Positions 22,996-36,161 of a DNA stretch of 64,000 bases are shown piece by piece; the stretch's first letter is position 1; each line of letters begins with the position of its first letter. A model generated the notes under the pieces. It was given only the letters and a program-made list of their open reading frames with translations. It searched no databases and was not told the DNA's origin. This DNA is from Tachypleus tridentatus (Eukaryota; Arthropoda; Merostomata; Xiphosura; Limulidae): assembly GCF_004210375.1 (NCBI RefSeq), contig NC_134830.1, forward strand, positions 11,656,001-11,720,000, given 5' to 3'. A program made the position numbers and the translations under genes.

Positions 22996-24037
22996 AACAA
23001 AATAACACAGACTCTATTTAACAAGCCTATCTATCAGATACAATCCCAAGCGACTTTGACCGTGGAATGATTGTTGGTGCCAGACATGGTGGTTCCAGCA
23101 TCTCAGAAACTGATGACCTCTTGGGATTTTCACGCACTACAGTCTCTAGAGCTTACAGAAAATGGTAAGAAAAACAAAACCAAACATCCAGTGAGCGGCT
23201 GTTCTGTGGAAGAAAACATCTTGTTAATGAGAGAGGTCAGAGGAGAATGGCCAGATTTTTCAAAATGATAGAAAGCCCACAAAAGCTCAAACAACCACTC
23301 TTTAAAACAGTGACGTTCAGAATACATCTCTGAATACACAACGCGTCTAGCCTTGAGCCGAATAACCTACAACAGGAGAGGACCACACCAGGTTCCATTC
23401 ATATCAACTAAGAACAGGAAGATGAGGCTACAGTGGGTACGGGATCACCAAAACTGGAACATTAAAGATTTAAAAAAAAACGTCGCCTGGTCAGAAGAAT
23501 CTCAATTTTGCTGCGATATGCAGATGGTAGGATCAGAATTTTGTGTACACAGCATGAATCCATGGATCCATCCTGCCTTGTATCAACGGTGCAGGCTAGT
23601 TGTGGTAATGTAATGGTGTGGGGAATGTTTTCTTAGAAAACATTAGGCCCCTTAATATCAAATGAGCATCATGTGAACGCCACAGCATACCTACGCATTG
23701 TTGCTGAACATGTGCATCCCCTTAAGATCATTGTTTACCCAGTTTCCAGTGGCAATTTCCAGCAGGATAAAGTGCCATGTCACAAAGCATTTATCATCTC
23801 AAACTGTTCTACGAACATGAGAGTGACTCCAGTGTTTTCCTATTGCCTGTACAGTCCCCAGATCTCGATCCAGTAGAGCAGCTTTGAGATGATGTGGAAC
23901 AGGATGTTCGCAGCATGAATATGTGGTCAGCATGGACCAAAATCCCTATGGAATATTTCAGGCTGTTCTGGAGACAAAAGCGGTTCCTACCCCTAAATAG
24001 ATAGGTGTACCTAATAAAGCGGCCACTAAGTGTATAT
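22995..24037 (+). mobile_element. Tc1-like transposon remnant, unit 2 (dead transposase)
   Basis: Copy of the element at 1390-2426, slightly better preserved in places. The N-terminal frame reads through the helix-turn-helix (LLGFSRTTVSRAYRKW) before a stop. The central block at 23353-23613 reads LQWVRDHQNWNIKDLKKN, then VAWSEESQF, where the family usually has WSDESRF, so the first catalytic Asp is Glu here. The second block keeps its Asp (FQQDKVPCHKAF). Frameshifts separate the blocks. The terminal-repeat-like sequence at 24004-24037 (taaagcggccactaagtg) is closer to the family consensus than in unit 1. Confidence 0.88.
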
Positions 24038-24593
24038 ACAAAGTCAAAATCAGGTGTTCATTTCCAACAAACAAGAGTGAACAGAGTACATAAAATAAAA
24101 CTGATTTCACGACATTACAGCATTTTATTATCGAACTGATAATTAACTTGATAAACTGCTTAACTGTAACCATCGCACACGGTCATCAGTGTCTCATTAA
24201 ATAATATATTAATCAAAATTATGATTAAAATATTAATGTCATAAAGAATATTCAACTAAACAAAGTTAGTGTTTCTAACGATTACTTTTTGATCTTTCCA
24301 ACTACCTAATGAAACCTTTACATAGGTCTCCTGATTCTTAAGAACACAGACCAATGTTTTACTGAAACATATAATATGTTATAATGTTATATAATATGTT
24401 CCACCATCAATAAAACTCTTCTTTGTAGTTATACTTCATTGTTTGCTCATCTGTTATTTTAAACAAACTTTATAGAATTATGAAATTTATTGTTTCAAAT
24501 GATTTGTGAATGCTGTTAGTGCATTTTTTAAACTTTGAAGTAAGGTTATTGTTGAGTTGAGAAAGAGTTTGGAAGTGAAGAATACAGTGTTTT

Positions 24594-24700
24594 TTACAGC
24601 AAAGCCCCATCAGGCTATGTGCTGCGTCCACCGAGAGCAATCGAACCCCTCATTTCAGGGTTGTAAATCTGTAAACTGACTGTTGTACCGATAGGGAGAA
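24594..24700 (-). repeat. Type B tRNA-like SINE, unit 2
   Basis: Counterpart of 2976-3075. It retains 'gactgttgtaccg', which is deleted in units 1 and 3, so the shorter form is derived. Confidence 0.75.
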
Positions 24701-25119
24701 AGAGCGTATGATAGACAGATTATTTTACCTTCTGGTTTATGGACGTTATAAATTAATGTTGTTTTAAACTAATAACGTCAAAAATTGTCTTATCTTTCAT
24801 TATACAAACTAACAAAAAAGTTCAACATATGATGATAATTACATATATGTAATGTTTAAAACATAATTGGACAGTAAGTAAATATATCAGCATGTATTAG
24901 ATTAAATTACAAACATAAAACTGGTTCTCTGATAATATAAAAGTATCAATAAATAATCATATAATTTTAATATTTATGTACAGAAATATATTTCTCACCA
25001 TTAATTTTAAGTATAAAACATTTTTTTATTTATGCACGATTATGATAATTATAAATATTCAGTTATGATGTGTTAACAAAATATTTTGAAAATAGTGATG
25101 AAGCTTGTGAAAAATTGGA

Positions 25120-25412
25120 TATATTTACAAATAGTGGCGAACGTGTGTCTACTGTATCAAACGTACCTACAAAGCTGGAACAATTATCAGTGTTAACTTT
25201 TATATTTTACAGCGGACCCACCCATTATTTAATAATGTCTTAACAAATAAATAATAAAACAAATTGAAAATATTGACAAATAGTGGGGAACGTGTCTCTA
25301 TTGTATCAAATGTATCTATGTAACTGGAACAATTACTAGTGTTAACTTTTACCTCATACAGTGGAGTTAATCCATGATTTAATAATGTCTCCACATATAA
25401 ATAATAAAAACA
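25120..25412. repeat. 148-149-base tandem duplication, unit 2
   Basis: Counterpart of 3495-3790; the 'acaaatagtgg' starts are at 25127 and 25276. Confidence 0.8.
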
Positions 25413-25417
25413 GCATT

Positions 25418-26172
25418 GTGAGATGGCTGTCAACCAGCAATATCTTAAATAGCATTGTGGATCTGTTGAAGACTATTATTACTTTTCTTGAAGAAAAGAA
25501 AAGATTCTATCCTCATCTAGGAAATGATGAATGGGTGTAAGATCTAATGTTCCTTACTTGTATTATGATTTATCTACAAACTTTTAACTTGGCACTCCAG
25601 GGAAAGGATAAGATTGTTTCTGATCTTACTCAGACAATTTTCATCTTTCAAAATAAAATTAGACTTTTTAAAAGAGACATATTGACAAGACACTTCAGTT
25701 ACTTTCCCAATCGCAAAATGAGAGTAAATACATTACTTGATATTGAAATAAAAGACATCAAATTGGAAGAATAGAATGATAAATTACAAGAACTGCTTCA
25801 TAATTTTCTCGAAAGGTTAGAGGACTTGCAGGAGCTAAACCCTGCTTCGCCTTTCTTGTAAATCCGTTCATGCTTGATTCAGTGATGATTGTCCAATTGT
25901 CGATCATCTTGTTACAGAATCATCTGCTGTGGAAATGGAACTAATAAAAATACAGGAGGACCTGGGTCACAAGATGATCCATAAATCCCATAAATTGCGT
26001 TCTGGAAGCAAGTTCAAGAAATAAAATATCCTGAACAGAAAAAAAAAAATCAGTGTGCGACTCATCTCATTTTCAGCACAACATACTGCTGTGAATCACT
26101 GTTTCCTGTAATGAAGTTTGTGAAGTCAAAGCATCGTGCGATCCTTACAAATCAACACCTGACGGAGCTAAT
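25418..26172 (+). pseudogene. hAT-like transposase C-terminal remnant, unit 2
   Basis: Counterpart of 3795-4590 with more damage. After the RWLSTSNILNS-like start there are frame changes at the 'ggatctgttg' and 'gggtgtaaga' regions. The stretch from TFNLALQGKDKIVSDLTQT onward is open to about 25774. Small deletions remove part of the LDVVSDD region, and the tail is shortened after LTNQHLTELIR. Confidence 0.83.
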
Positions 26173-27557
26173 TCGGAAATAACAGTTTAAAAATACATAC
26201 AGGGATAAATATTATTACGTACATGTATTTATTAACATTTATATAAAATTTATGTAACAATATGTACATGTAACAATAAAAAGGTGTGTATAATATTTGT
26301 TCATGTCTTGCGGCTCTCAAACATTTGAAGTTTATTGTATGTGGTTCTTACGTTAAGCAAGTTTGGCCACCCCTGGCATAAAACGTAATCGGTTGTAGAG
26401 ATTTGTCTATATTGAAACATACCGAATCCATGGTTAACTTAAATTGCGTAATACTGACACGAATCTTTGTAAGAAATTCAAACAAACGCTTCACATAATT
26501 CTAAAGAAGTATTGTATCTTTATATTTTTATATGATAATTTGTAAACGTTGCTCGTGATGCTTACCTTAGCTTAACAGGGAAAACGTCACTATCATTAGA
26601 CAAAGCCCATTATTTAGATTTCTTAAATTGTAAAACAAACAAAGAATTATTAATATATCTTTAAATCGTTTAATGAATATGACATTAATTTAATTGCCAT
26701 TGTATTTTCGAACCTTTCAATGTTTCGGGAAGTCCTTTATCATATACTGCAACATCTCTCTAAGTCAGACATGGCTTCATCACATGCCTGAAAACACATT
26801 TGTATATATTCCATGAATTAATAATAAACTCTGAACAAAACATGTACCATTTAGTACAAAAATATCACAACAAACAACCAACTGTACATATTTCAAATTT
26901 ATTAATCATATACGTTCCGTTTCTCAACAATACGTTTAAGTACAAATAAAAAAATCAATTATAACTTTCTTCACTGACACTAGTGTGTGTATTTATTAGA
27001 GCACATAATATATGCAAAAATAAAAATAACTTAGTACAAAATAGATAACGGACTGAGTTCCAATTTGGTGTAACCATGGTAACAAACACCAAATACATTT
27101 GCGTCAAATACCCCTCTTCATGGTTTGGTATCATTATACAAATATGTCAGCTTCTCTTGTTTCTTCCATCTTCCCTACTGGTTGACACATGAAGTTGAGA
27201 TATCTCTTTGGGAGTTTCAAAGTTATCTAATAATATAATAGTTTTAGTTAAAGTCCACTGAGATTAAAATTTGAACATCAATATCCAAGTATTTTATAAA
27301 GTAAAAATAACACGAGTAGGATGGGGTTAATAAAGACAACTGGTTCTGTTATGTAAGTTGGATTGTAATTTCAGTTTAACAAATAATACGAAACATGTTT
27401 GTCTAACTCTTAGTTAAAAACACAAACCATCAAGTTCTCAGGATTGCAGTTACAAGTTCAAGAGTTTCATATATTTTAGTGTTTAAAACACTCACACGAG
27501 GCTTTACGTATGGATAAAATAGTCACAGTTTAATGTACATAACCTGGAAAGAATAAA

Positions 27558-27780
27558 TTACTTCATCTTATGTAGAGCGGTAGTCATGATGTAGCGGTCC
27601 TATCTGGTTGTTGTGAAGCGATGACGCCATTGATCTGGTCTCCTACCATAAGAGTTCTTCTCCTGGTTTCATCATCAAAGTCGATTGATGACGCTGAGTG
27701 ACACACCGACGCGCTGTGCCATCCTCCTATAGGTCTGGCGATCTTCCAGCATGTAGAACGCCCTGCCCACTTCGTTCTCT
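27558..27780 (-). pseudogene. Tc1-like transposase N-terminal fragment, unit 2
   Basis: Counterpart of 5918-6140. The helix-turn-helix part is preserved, but the tail frame containing DRYIM is shifted by a two-base length difference. Confidence 0.5.
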
Positions 27781-28143
27781 GTAAAATGTCACCTGACTAC
27801 TTGGGTACAGAATATGAAGGTACACGCCGACAAAACGAGCAGCAAAAGATCCATGTTGGTGTTTCTTTCGAAAATTAATGACAAATGCGTGGTTTCACGT
27901 TACAGCCTTATATCGGGAACATTGAGTTGTATTTTTCTTGGGTGAGGTGAGATCATTTGGAGTTGCTTCAAACTTCACTTGCAACCTGAAATGTTCTTCA
28001 TAAATAAATTTAGTTATGACAAGAGTAAACTGAAATATGTACTTCGTCCTTTAATTTTTAGAGTACTATGTACTTGTAATAGACAGATACTTTTTCTTAC
28101 GGAATGTGTGTCTTGTAACTATAAAACCTTTAAAAGTGGAAGA

Positions 28144-28216
28144 TTGAGACGCCGGGTATCGATCCCGGTACCTCTCACATGCTAAGCGAGCGCTCTACCA
28201 CTTGAGCTACGTCCCC
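28144..28216 (-). tRNA. tRNA-Ala(AGC), unit 2, acceptor end mispaired
   Basis: Same tRNA as in unit 3, with an intact T stem (CCGGG/CCCGG), D stem and anticodon stem and anticodon AGC. The acceptor 3' strand is CGTCTCA instead of CGTCTCC, so G1 faces A72. It could be a weak gene or an early pseudogene. A T-run follows the 3' end on the minus strand. Confidence 0.6.
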
Positions 28217-29430
28217 TATGTCTTAAACTTTAATGGTACAATACTTAATTAATACAAATATCGAGTTTGTTTTGTTTTTCTTAACGTTTAAAGTGTATTT
28301 GAACTGGTTTAGCAAGTGATACGAAAGTATGTCAGTAAGTAAATGTCGGGTTAGGTAACACCCAGACAAGCCCTATTTCACGTACAGGTTTCTACTGTAT
28401 CGTTTCATGATTCACTTAATACTATAAAAACTTTATAAAATATCTGAAGTAATAAAACACGTAACGTCCCTTTCTTCACTCAAAATACGATCGGTTTATT
28501 TTGAAACAAAGTTATGAGTATAATGATAAAAGTGAGTTAATATAAAATAAAAGAATATTTCTGTCACATAACACCAACATTTCAAAGTTGTAAGTAAATG
28601 TTATGTTTTTAATGCAGCATATCTTCATCTTTATTAACATGTCTTTATTTGTGTTAATCGAATAACAACTACCGGGACGCGAGTTCACGTCCTGTCACCG
28701 ATGGTGCTCAACTTTACAGCTGTGAGAGCGTTATAACGTGATGGTTAATTTTATTATTTGTTGCTAAAAACTAAATCGAGATGTTGTTGTATCGTCTATC
28801 ATTTCAAATTAGTAATAGTTAACACAGGTAACACCCAAATGGCTCCAAACCAACACACAAATTATATCTTATTTTGCCATATATCTGCTAACTTCATGAA
28901 CATGAATGATAAGTCTCTGTTAAATAACAGTGAAAGAAGAAACACAGATGTGTCTTACAGTAGAAGAAAGACAAAAACATATCAGAAAACTTCATGAGGA
29001 AATATAACCACTTAGATCTGTTGTACAGATTCATGTGGCTGGTCGCCCAGAAATTTATGTAATAACATATAAGTGATAAAGTTTTATATTCTAGATGTGG
29101 CTCTTAGTTTTAAGCCTTTGTGAATAATTTACAATTTAATACATATATCAAGCTGATATGAGACATCTTACCATTAGAATGTACTAAATCTAACAATAAT
29201 TTAGTTTTGTTATAGTTGTAGATAATGTGTTATATTACGTAAAGCAAGAAAGTAGAATCACAGGGGCAACATTAACCACGAGAATTTAATCAGCTTTTGT
29301 AACAATCCTGATGTTATTACAACAGTTAAATCGTCAACGGTTTCAAAAAACATTGTATAGAAATGTCTATAAAGATGGTGATAGTTATGTAGCTTATACT
29401 TGGCCTGGAATGTTTTAACTTATTAGTTTG

Positions 29431-29550
29431 ATGTGGCTAATATAGCGGTATGTCTTCGGCTTTACAACGCTAAAATCAGGGGTTGATTTCCTTCAGTGGG
29501 CTCAGCAGATAACCCGATGTGGTTTTGCTATAAGAAAACACACACACACA
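29431..29550 (+). repeat. Type B SINE, plus copy of inverted pair, unit 2
   Basis: Counterpart of 7765-7893. It lacks about 12 bases of the head ('gactcctcgc' region) and has a longer CA run. Confidence 0.8.
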
Positions 29551-29577
29551 CAGATGTGGTGATTATAGGTGATGAAT

Positions 29578-29696
29578 GTTTGTGCTCTTATTGTAGCAAA
29601 GCCACATCGATCTATCTGCTGAGTCCACCGAGAAGAATCGAATCCTTCGTTTTAACGTTGTAAATCCATAGACTTACCACTGTACCAGCGCGGGAT
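29578..29696 (-). repeat. Type B SINE, minus copy of inverted pair, unit 2
   Basis: Counterpart of 7922-8041. Confidence 0.82.
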
Positions 29697-30511
29697 AATT
29701 GTGATGAATTCTGTTTTAAGTAAAATTGAGCGAATAAATGAATCTTTATGTAAATAAATATGTATCGCAAATAAAATCAATACATAATTCAATAATGTTA
29801 AGATTTGTTCAATAACAACAAATAGTGAAATAAATAAACAGTTTTTGTTCTCCATTTACTATACTTTTTTTCTCATGCTTTTCAGTTAATTGGCGATTTT
29901 CTCATGAAAACTTTTGTCACTAAAACAGTTTTGATTACTAAGTTTTAAATACAAATGAAGGAGCTAGAAAATAATTTAATTTTAAATGACCCCAGCTGGA
30001 AAGTTAACAGATGATTTAATGAATGTAATAACATCTGGATTATTAAAAAAAAACATTAAATGTTAAATTATATTCTAGAAATAATTATATAATATAGATT
30101 TTATTAATCAGTAACAAACTTTGAAAGATTTAAAAGGTTTTAACAATTCTCAAGAACTTAAAAATAAATACTTAATTAAAACATCAAGAACTTTTCTATG
30201 GGAAAGACTTGAACCACGTTTAATTATATAACAGTTATTCTGTTACAATGTACCACCGTGCTTTATATATACTAGTACAGTCTCACAGGTAGGGGTATAA
30301 ACACAATACATAAAATGGTCAAAACATGTTATGAAAATGACTCTAAGTATGTGTATTGTTCGTAACGAAATACAAGCATACTTACCTTAAATATACACAA
30401 CGTATTTACTTAGGAAAATAAATAGAAAACATAACAGAAAACCCAAACAACAACAACAAAATATTTCACATCAAGTATGGAACACGACCTGACAAAAATC
30501 AATATAACCAG

Positions 30512-30608
30512 TGGCACAGCTGCAGTATGCTGACTTATAAGCTGGGATTTATTCACGTGGTGGACAGAGCATAGATAGCCTATTGTGTAGCTGTGTGCTA
30601 AGAGAGTA
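30512..30608 (+). repeat. Type C tRNA-like SINE, unit 2
   Basis: Counterpart of 8809-8905. Confidence 0.65.
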
Positions 30609-30889
30609 GATTAAGAAGTTATATCCATATTAGTGAACATCATTCAGAGTTCATTGTTTTTACCACGGTAACATTTCCATGTGTAAACATAACACATTAA
30701 TCTTTTCAACAAACACGCCTGAAAGGTATTATGTGAGTAGAACTTTTATTTATTTTGTTCATTAGTTATAATGGTTAATTACACGTGATTTAGCAACGTG
30801 CCAGTAACGTAATGAAGTACCTACCCAACAGACTTTTAAGATCTACATGCGTGAATGTGTCAAAGTAATTAGTAATTCTGATAAATTTC

Positions 30890-31120
30890 TTAGTGTCTTG
30901 TGTAGATTAAATGTGATGAAGTAACCACTAGGGGTCCAATGATAATAAGTTTCTTCTCCCAAAGATCTGCTTCACTATGGTTCCATAGTTTGGTTGCCGT
31001 TCCATAGTATTGTAGCAGTCTTTCATTTTCGGGTTTGCTGTTACTATTTACCATTACATGGTCAATAATCATGGCTTGGTTTCTCAATACGCTATGTTCG
31101 AAAGGGTACTGAAAATCATA
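30890..31120 (-). pseudogene. LINE reverse-transcriptase C-terminal fragment, unit 2 (probable)
   Basis: Counterpart of 9187-9417 with one replacement (NSNN to NSNS) in the same open frame. Confidence 0.45.
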
Positions 31121-31757
31121 TTACATATGGATCGTTACAGGACCCATGATTACGGTTCTCATAGTATGTAGTTTATTTTCTTATGTGCTAATCTCTTCCT
31201 GCTGCATTACACTCATGTTTCTTTTATAAAATAAAATAAAACAAAACATTTCTGTGTTTTAACATACAGTTACAAATCATCTCGACAAGTAGTTACAATC
31301 TTTAGTGTTTTAAGTGACAAAGAAAGGAAGTCGACGTCTTAATGTGAATTATTACAGATATTACAAAGTATTCAATCGAAAGGTTATTAAAAACTATTTA
31401 CTTTGGAAGACGTTAAAATTGAGTCACCTTTATACATGTGCATTAGAAGAATAAATAATTGTAGAAAAAATTCATTTAGTGATTGTTTTAGTGGCGCTTT
31501 CAGCAGCTCAAGCAACGTTAATTATTTCAACTTGTATTCTACTACAAATAATCAATGTATTTCTTCACGAAAATTTCTTTATGTAGAAATCCAAGGATCC
31601 ATTAAACACCTGAGAGGTGATTAGAACTACGATAAACATTTCTGTACGGATGTTATTATAACATATAAAAATATAAATAAGAATATCTATCTCATGTTTA
31701 CACAAGTGTCACTTGTTGTTTTTTATCATTCTACTGATTCTTTAAGTAGTGGTATTC

Positions 31758-32042
31758 GGCCTGGCATGTCCTAGCGCGTAAAGGCGTGCGCTTCGTAATC
31801 TGAGGGTCGCGGGTTCGCACCCGAGTCGCGCCAAACATGCTCGCCCTCCCAGCCCTGGGGGCGTTATAAAGTGACGGTCAATCCCACTTTTCATTGGTAT
31901 CATAGTAGCCCAAGAGTTGGAGATGGGTGGTGATGATTAGCTGCCTTCCCTCTAGTCTTACACTGCTAAATTAGGGACGGCTAGCACAGATAGCCCTCGA
32001 GTAGCTTTGTGCGAAGTTCCAAAAAACAAACAAACAACAAAC
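31758..32042 (+). repeat. Type A SINE, first of pair, unit 2
   Basis: Full-length: tRNA-like head, 'gctcgccctcccagccctgg', body and 'caaacaaacaacaaacag' tail. Confidence 0.92.
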
Positions 32043-32175
32043 AGTGGTGGTATTTTTAATATTTCTTCAGCCATTCCCTGCTCTGTAATCAATAAAAAAT
32101 ATTGCTTAGATTGAAAGAATATCGATATAAAATACACATCATAACCTTTTTTTTAACTATTTCTACCTGGATACA

Positions 32176-32447
32176 GAGGCCAGGTATGGTCAAGTGGTTA
32201 AGACTCTAGACTAGTTATCCGAAAATCGCGAGTTCAAATCCTCGTTCTCCCAAACATGCTCTCCCTTTCAGCAGTGGGGTCATTATAATGTGGCAGTCAA
32301 TCCTACTATTCGTTGGTATAAGAATAGCCTAAGAGTTGGCGATGACTACCTACCTTCCCTTCAGTCTTACACACTAAATGAGGGACGTCTAACGCATAAA
32401 CCTCGTGTACCTTTGCACGAAATTCAAAAAACAAACAAACAAACCAA
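32176..32447 (+). repeat. Type A SINE, second of pair, unit 2
   Basis: Diverged member with head 'gtcaagtggttaagactcta' and tail 'caaacaaacaaacc'. Confidence 0.9.
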
Positions 32448-32702
32448 AATACGGAAGTCATTTTTATATGGATAGATACAAAAGTCATGATTTGGGATAC
32501 ATAGAGATGACTATTAATAGATCAATTAAACCAAATTATTTGAATATTTATTATATAACTAGCAGAGAATGTGGTATATCTTCAAATTTTCTAGTGTCTT
32601 TAATATTTTACAAATACTTTTGGAGTTTTTTTTCGTTTAACTTACCCTTCGTTATTTGTTTCTTTGAATGTTGTATATTAGCCTCTTCCCGAAAGTACAT
32701 CG

Positions 32703-32960
32703 ATTTGTTTTTGAGTTTTGTGCAAAGCTACACGAGGACTATCTGCGTTAGCCGTCCCTAATTTAGCAGTTAATGACCAGATGGAAGGTAGTTAGCTTTC
32801 ACCATCCACCGCTACTATTTTACCAACAAATAATGGGATTGACCGTCACATTATAACATCCCAATGGTGAAATGGCGAGCATGTATGGTGTGACAGGGAT
32901 TCAAACTCGCGACTCTCAGATTACGACTCGAGTGCCTTAACCACCTGGCCATGCTGGCTT
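32703..32960 (-). repeat. Type A SINE, minus, unit 2 left
   Basis: Counterpart of 10590-10846. Confidence 0.9.
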
Positions 32961-33334
32961 CATTTTGGTTTGACAGGAGAAGTACACCAGACTTTTGTCC
33001 AATTTAATAGTGTATGTCTCATTATATGAAAACATAGATCCCCATTAGGTTTCTATTATTTATCTATTTAGTACAAACATCAGCTTAAAAATATATGGGA
33101 AACAAAAAAACTTCTTCTAAACATGGAGAAAAGCATGATAATATAGGAACAAAAGAAACTCGACTCAAACAACTACAAGTTGGTGTATATATAAATACCA
33201 TGCGTTGGTTCTCATACACTTTCTCGCTCCATTTACTACGATATCTATATTTATATATACACACATATTCATATGTGCATAGATGTAGACGGTCGGGAGT
33301 TTCAATGCCTATGTTGTTGGTTCTTGTTTTTCAG

Positions 33335-33420
33335 GTAAACACTATCTTCTTAATCCACGTTGTACGAATATTACTGACGAAGCTACGTAAGAACAATTCT
33401 ACAGAAACCACGCATGTCAG
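33335..33420 (+). CDS. Class B GPCR exon: TM5 and ICL3, unit 2 copy a
   Basis: Same 86-nt exon as at 11218, with an acceptor 'tttttcag' and donor 'gtagat'. It encodes VNTIFLIHVVRILLTKLRKN then NSTETTHV plus a split Arg codon. One replacement (V to L) separates it from the unit 1 version. It lies left of the assembly gap, and its partner TM6 exon is at 34107. A second version of the same exon sits at 36076 right of the gap. Confidence 0.85.
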
Positions 33421-34106
33421 GTAGATATTAGTGTTTGTTTTAATCAGAATCTCAGAGTTGGTAAAAACTATTTTGAAATTCGAAGACAAATAAACATAGT
33501 GAGACTATACGAATCTTCAAAACTATGAGAAAATAAGAAAATATTTGTAAAATTAAAGAAATATTTGCCTTTTTCATTTTATGAGCAATTATATTTTTAA
33601 GAGTAGTAACATATAAATTCAAAACTGTTCTGGTGTTTGGAATTATTTAAATTTTTATTGGTTACTTCAATGACCACTCCTCAACATATTTTCCACCTGA
33701 AACGTATCCGAGCATTGATGATAAACCATTAAACAGTTTCAGGTTTGTTTTGTTTTCTTTTAACCAACAGCTTATCATTCGAATGTACACCTATATATCA
33801 GAATCCCCAGATGTTGAGAGATTTATAGAATTGTGTATTCTTTAAAAAATTAACTCTTTACTATAAAATTTATATCAGGCTGTGACTGTTATACAAGATT
33901 AAATATTAAGATAATTAGATATAGCTTCCAGGATTCATCAGAGTTTTCAAAATTAATCTATAAAATAAAAATCAGACGTAGCCTCAGAATCACTAGAAAT
34001 AAAACGACAATCCACGAAATATATTAGTGATTTTATTCATTTGAAATGTAAACAGCTTTCCAAATGAAAATAAATGTTAGAATAGAACAAATAACTGTTT
34101 TTACAG

Positions 34107-34236
34107 GAAAGCCATCAAAGCTACTGCGCTTCTTTTTTCTCTGCTTGGAATCACTCATCTTCTCTTCTGCATCAATCTTAATGATCAACTAGAGAGGGCG
34201 TACATGATCACTAATGCCTTATTGCAGTCCTCACAA
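34107..34236 (+). CDS. Class B GPCR exon: TM6, ECL3, start of TM7, unit 2 copy a
   Basis: A 130-nt version of the exon, six bases shorter, with good splice sites (ttacag and gtaagt). It reads KAIKATALLF, then SLLGITHLLF, a shortened ECL3 (NDQLE) and AYMITNALLQSSQ. Two ECL3 residues are deleted in frame, and the TM6 PxxG proline is Ser. Splice phase is unchanged. It lies 492 bases before the gap. Expression and function are doubtful. Confidence 0.83.
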
Positions 34237-34591
34237 GTAAGTCTTTCAAGTCTAAATTTATATGAACGGGAAAAACAAAATATGTGGGTGTGATTCTCAC
34301 TGACCATAAATCTTATCTTTCACATCGCTTCCAGGTTCTTGGCAGTGCTGGATATTAAACCTTACGTTCTGTTCAGTTACCATTATTTTTAATCTCACAT
34401 ACTTTATAAGACCAGTTCTCTTAGCCCAAAGCGACACCCACCGGAAAAAAATAATACTTTCCGACACTTTCTCCTCTTTTGACAAGCTCACATCCAAGTT
34501 GATGACACATTTATTAAGTCTTACTGTTTCAGTCTAGTAGGGGAATTCTCGTGCAGTGAAGCATTACTCTTAGTGTTGAAATACTTTAAAA

Positions 34592-34724
34592 GGAGCTCCC
34601 AGTGGCATAGCGGTATGTCTGAAAGCTTATACTGCTAAAACTCGGCTTTCGACACCCGTGGAGGGCAGAGCACAAATAGCCACTTGTGTAGCTTTATACT
34701 TAATAACAAATAACAACAAGTTTA
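34592..34724 (+). repeat. Type C SINE, unit 2 left, next to gap
   Basis: Counterpart of 12487-12606. The contig ends four bases after its A-rich tail, so a repeat probably stopped the assembly. Confidence 0.85.
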
Positions 34725-34728
34725 AGAG

Positions 34729-35228
34729 NNNNNNNNNNNNNNNNNNNNNNNNNNNNNNNNNNNNNNNNNNNNNNNNNNNNNNNNNNNNNNNNNNNNNNNN
34801 NNNNNNNNNNNNNNNNNNNNNNNNNNNNNNNNNNNNNNNNNNNNNNNNNNNNNNNNNNNNNNNNNNNNNNNNNNNNNNNNNNNNNNNNNNNNNNNNNNNN
34901 NNNNNNNNNNNNNNNNNNNNNNNNNNNNNNNNNNNNNNNNNNNNNNNNNNNNNNNNNNNNNNNNNNNNNNNNNNNNNNNNNNNNNNNNNNNNNNNNNNNN
35001 NNNNNNNNNNNNNNNNNNNNNNNNNNNNNNNNNNNNNNNNNNNNNNNNNNNNNNNNNNNNNNNNNNNNNNNNNNNNNNNNNNNNNNNNNNNNNNNNNNNN
35101 NNNNNNNNNNNNNNNNNNNNNNNNNNNNNNNNNNNNNNNNNNNNNNNNNNNNNNNNNNNNNNNNNNNNNNNNNNNNNNNNNNNNNNNNNNNNNNNNNNNN
35201 NNNNNNNNNNNNNNNNNNNNNNNNNNNN
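34729..35228. other. Assembly gap, 500 N
   Basis: Exactly 500 unknown bases, a round number typical of a scaffolding placeholder rather than a measured length. The left flank aligns with unit 1 up to about 12615, and the right flank restarts at about unit 1 position 10342. The flanks therefore overlap by about 2.3 kb of homologous but non-identical sequence. Confidence 0.97.
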
Positions 35229-35443
35229 TAGCTATTCAATAAAGATACACGTCATTTGTATATGGGCCATTATTTTCAATATTATTTAATTCCATATAAC
35301 TAGCAGAGAATGTAGTATATCTTCAAACTGTCTAGTGACTTTAATAATTTACAAATATTTTTGGAGTTTTTCTTGGTTTAACTTACCGTTCGTTATTTGT
35401 CTCTTCGAATGTTCTATATTCGCCTCTTCTCGGAAGTACATCG

Positions 35444-35705
35444 ATTTGTTTTTGAGTTTTGTGCAAAGCTACACGAGGACTATCTACGTCCCTAATTTAG
35501 CAGTTAATGACCAGATGGAAGGCAGTTAGTTATCGCCATCCACCGCCAACTCTTAAGCTACTATTTTACCAACAAATAGTGGGATTTACTGCAACATTAT
35601 AACATCTCAATGGTGAAAGAGCGAGCATGTACGGTGTGACGGGGATTCGAACTCGCGACTCTCAGATTACGAGTCGAGTTCCTTGCCCACCTGACCATGC
35701 CGGCA
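35444..35705 (-). repeat. Type A SINE, minus, unit 2 right
   Basis: Counterpart of 10590-10846 after the gap. It is less eroded, retaining 'gccaactcttaagctactat', which is missing from the other copies. Confidence 0.9.
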
Positions 35706-36075
35706 TCATTTTGGTTTGACGGGAAAGGTACACCAGACTTTTGCCCAATTTGATAGTGTATGACTCATAAAATGAAAATATAGACCCCATTAGGTTTCAG
35801 TTATTTATCTATTTAGTACAAACATAAGCAACCAATATACGGGGACACAAAATGTGTTCTAAACATGGAGCAGAGCATGATGAAATAGGGACAAAAGAAA
35901 CTCTACTCAAATAATACAAGTTGGTGTATATATAAATACTATACGTTGGTTCCCATACACTTTCTCGCTCCATTTACTACGATATCTATATTTATATGTA
36001 CACACATATACATATGTGCATAGATGTAGACGGTCGGGAGTTTGAATGCCTATGTTGTTGGTTGTTGTTTTACAG

Positions 36076-36161
36076 GTAAACACTATCTTCTTAATCAACG
36101 TTGTACGAATATTGGTGACAAAGCTACGTAAGAACAATTCAACAGAAACCGCGCATGTCAG
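36076..36161 (+). CDS. Class B GPCR exon: TM5 and ICL3, unit 2 copy b
   Basis: An 86-nt exon flanked by 'ttacag' and 'gtaaat'. It encodes VNTIFLINVVRILVTKLRKN then NSTETAHV plus a split Arg codon. This is the version closest to the family pattern: FLIN..R and VTKLR are the usual residues in TM5/ICL3 of secretin-type receptors, where copies a and 1 have His for Asn. It joins in phase to the exon at 36854 (AG|G gives Arg), forming the usual R-K-A-x-K-A-T sequence. Confidence 0.88.

Larger units (their letters stand above)
21539..34728. repeat. Large tandem unit 2, left part (to the gap)
   Basis: Second copy of the large unit, aligned to unit 1 positions 1 to about 12615 and ending at the run of N. 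It differs from units 1 and 3 by many substitutions and by small insertions, for example near 22680-22790 and 26550-26585. It has the full two-SINE cluster at 31758-32447 that is shortened in unit 1. It ends inside a SINE just after the TM6 exon copy 'a'. Confidence 0.93.

Noticed and set aside
34658..35242. Long open frames across the gap on both strands
   Set aside because: They consist of N and carry no information.
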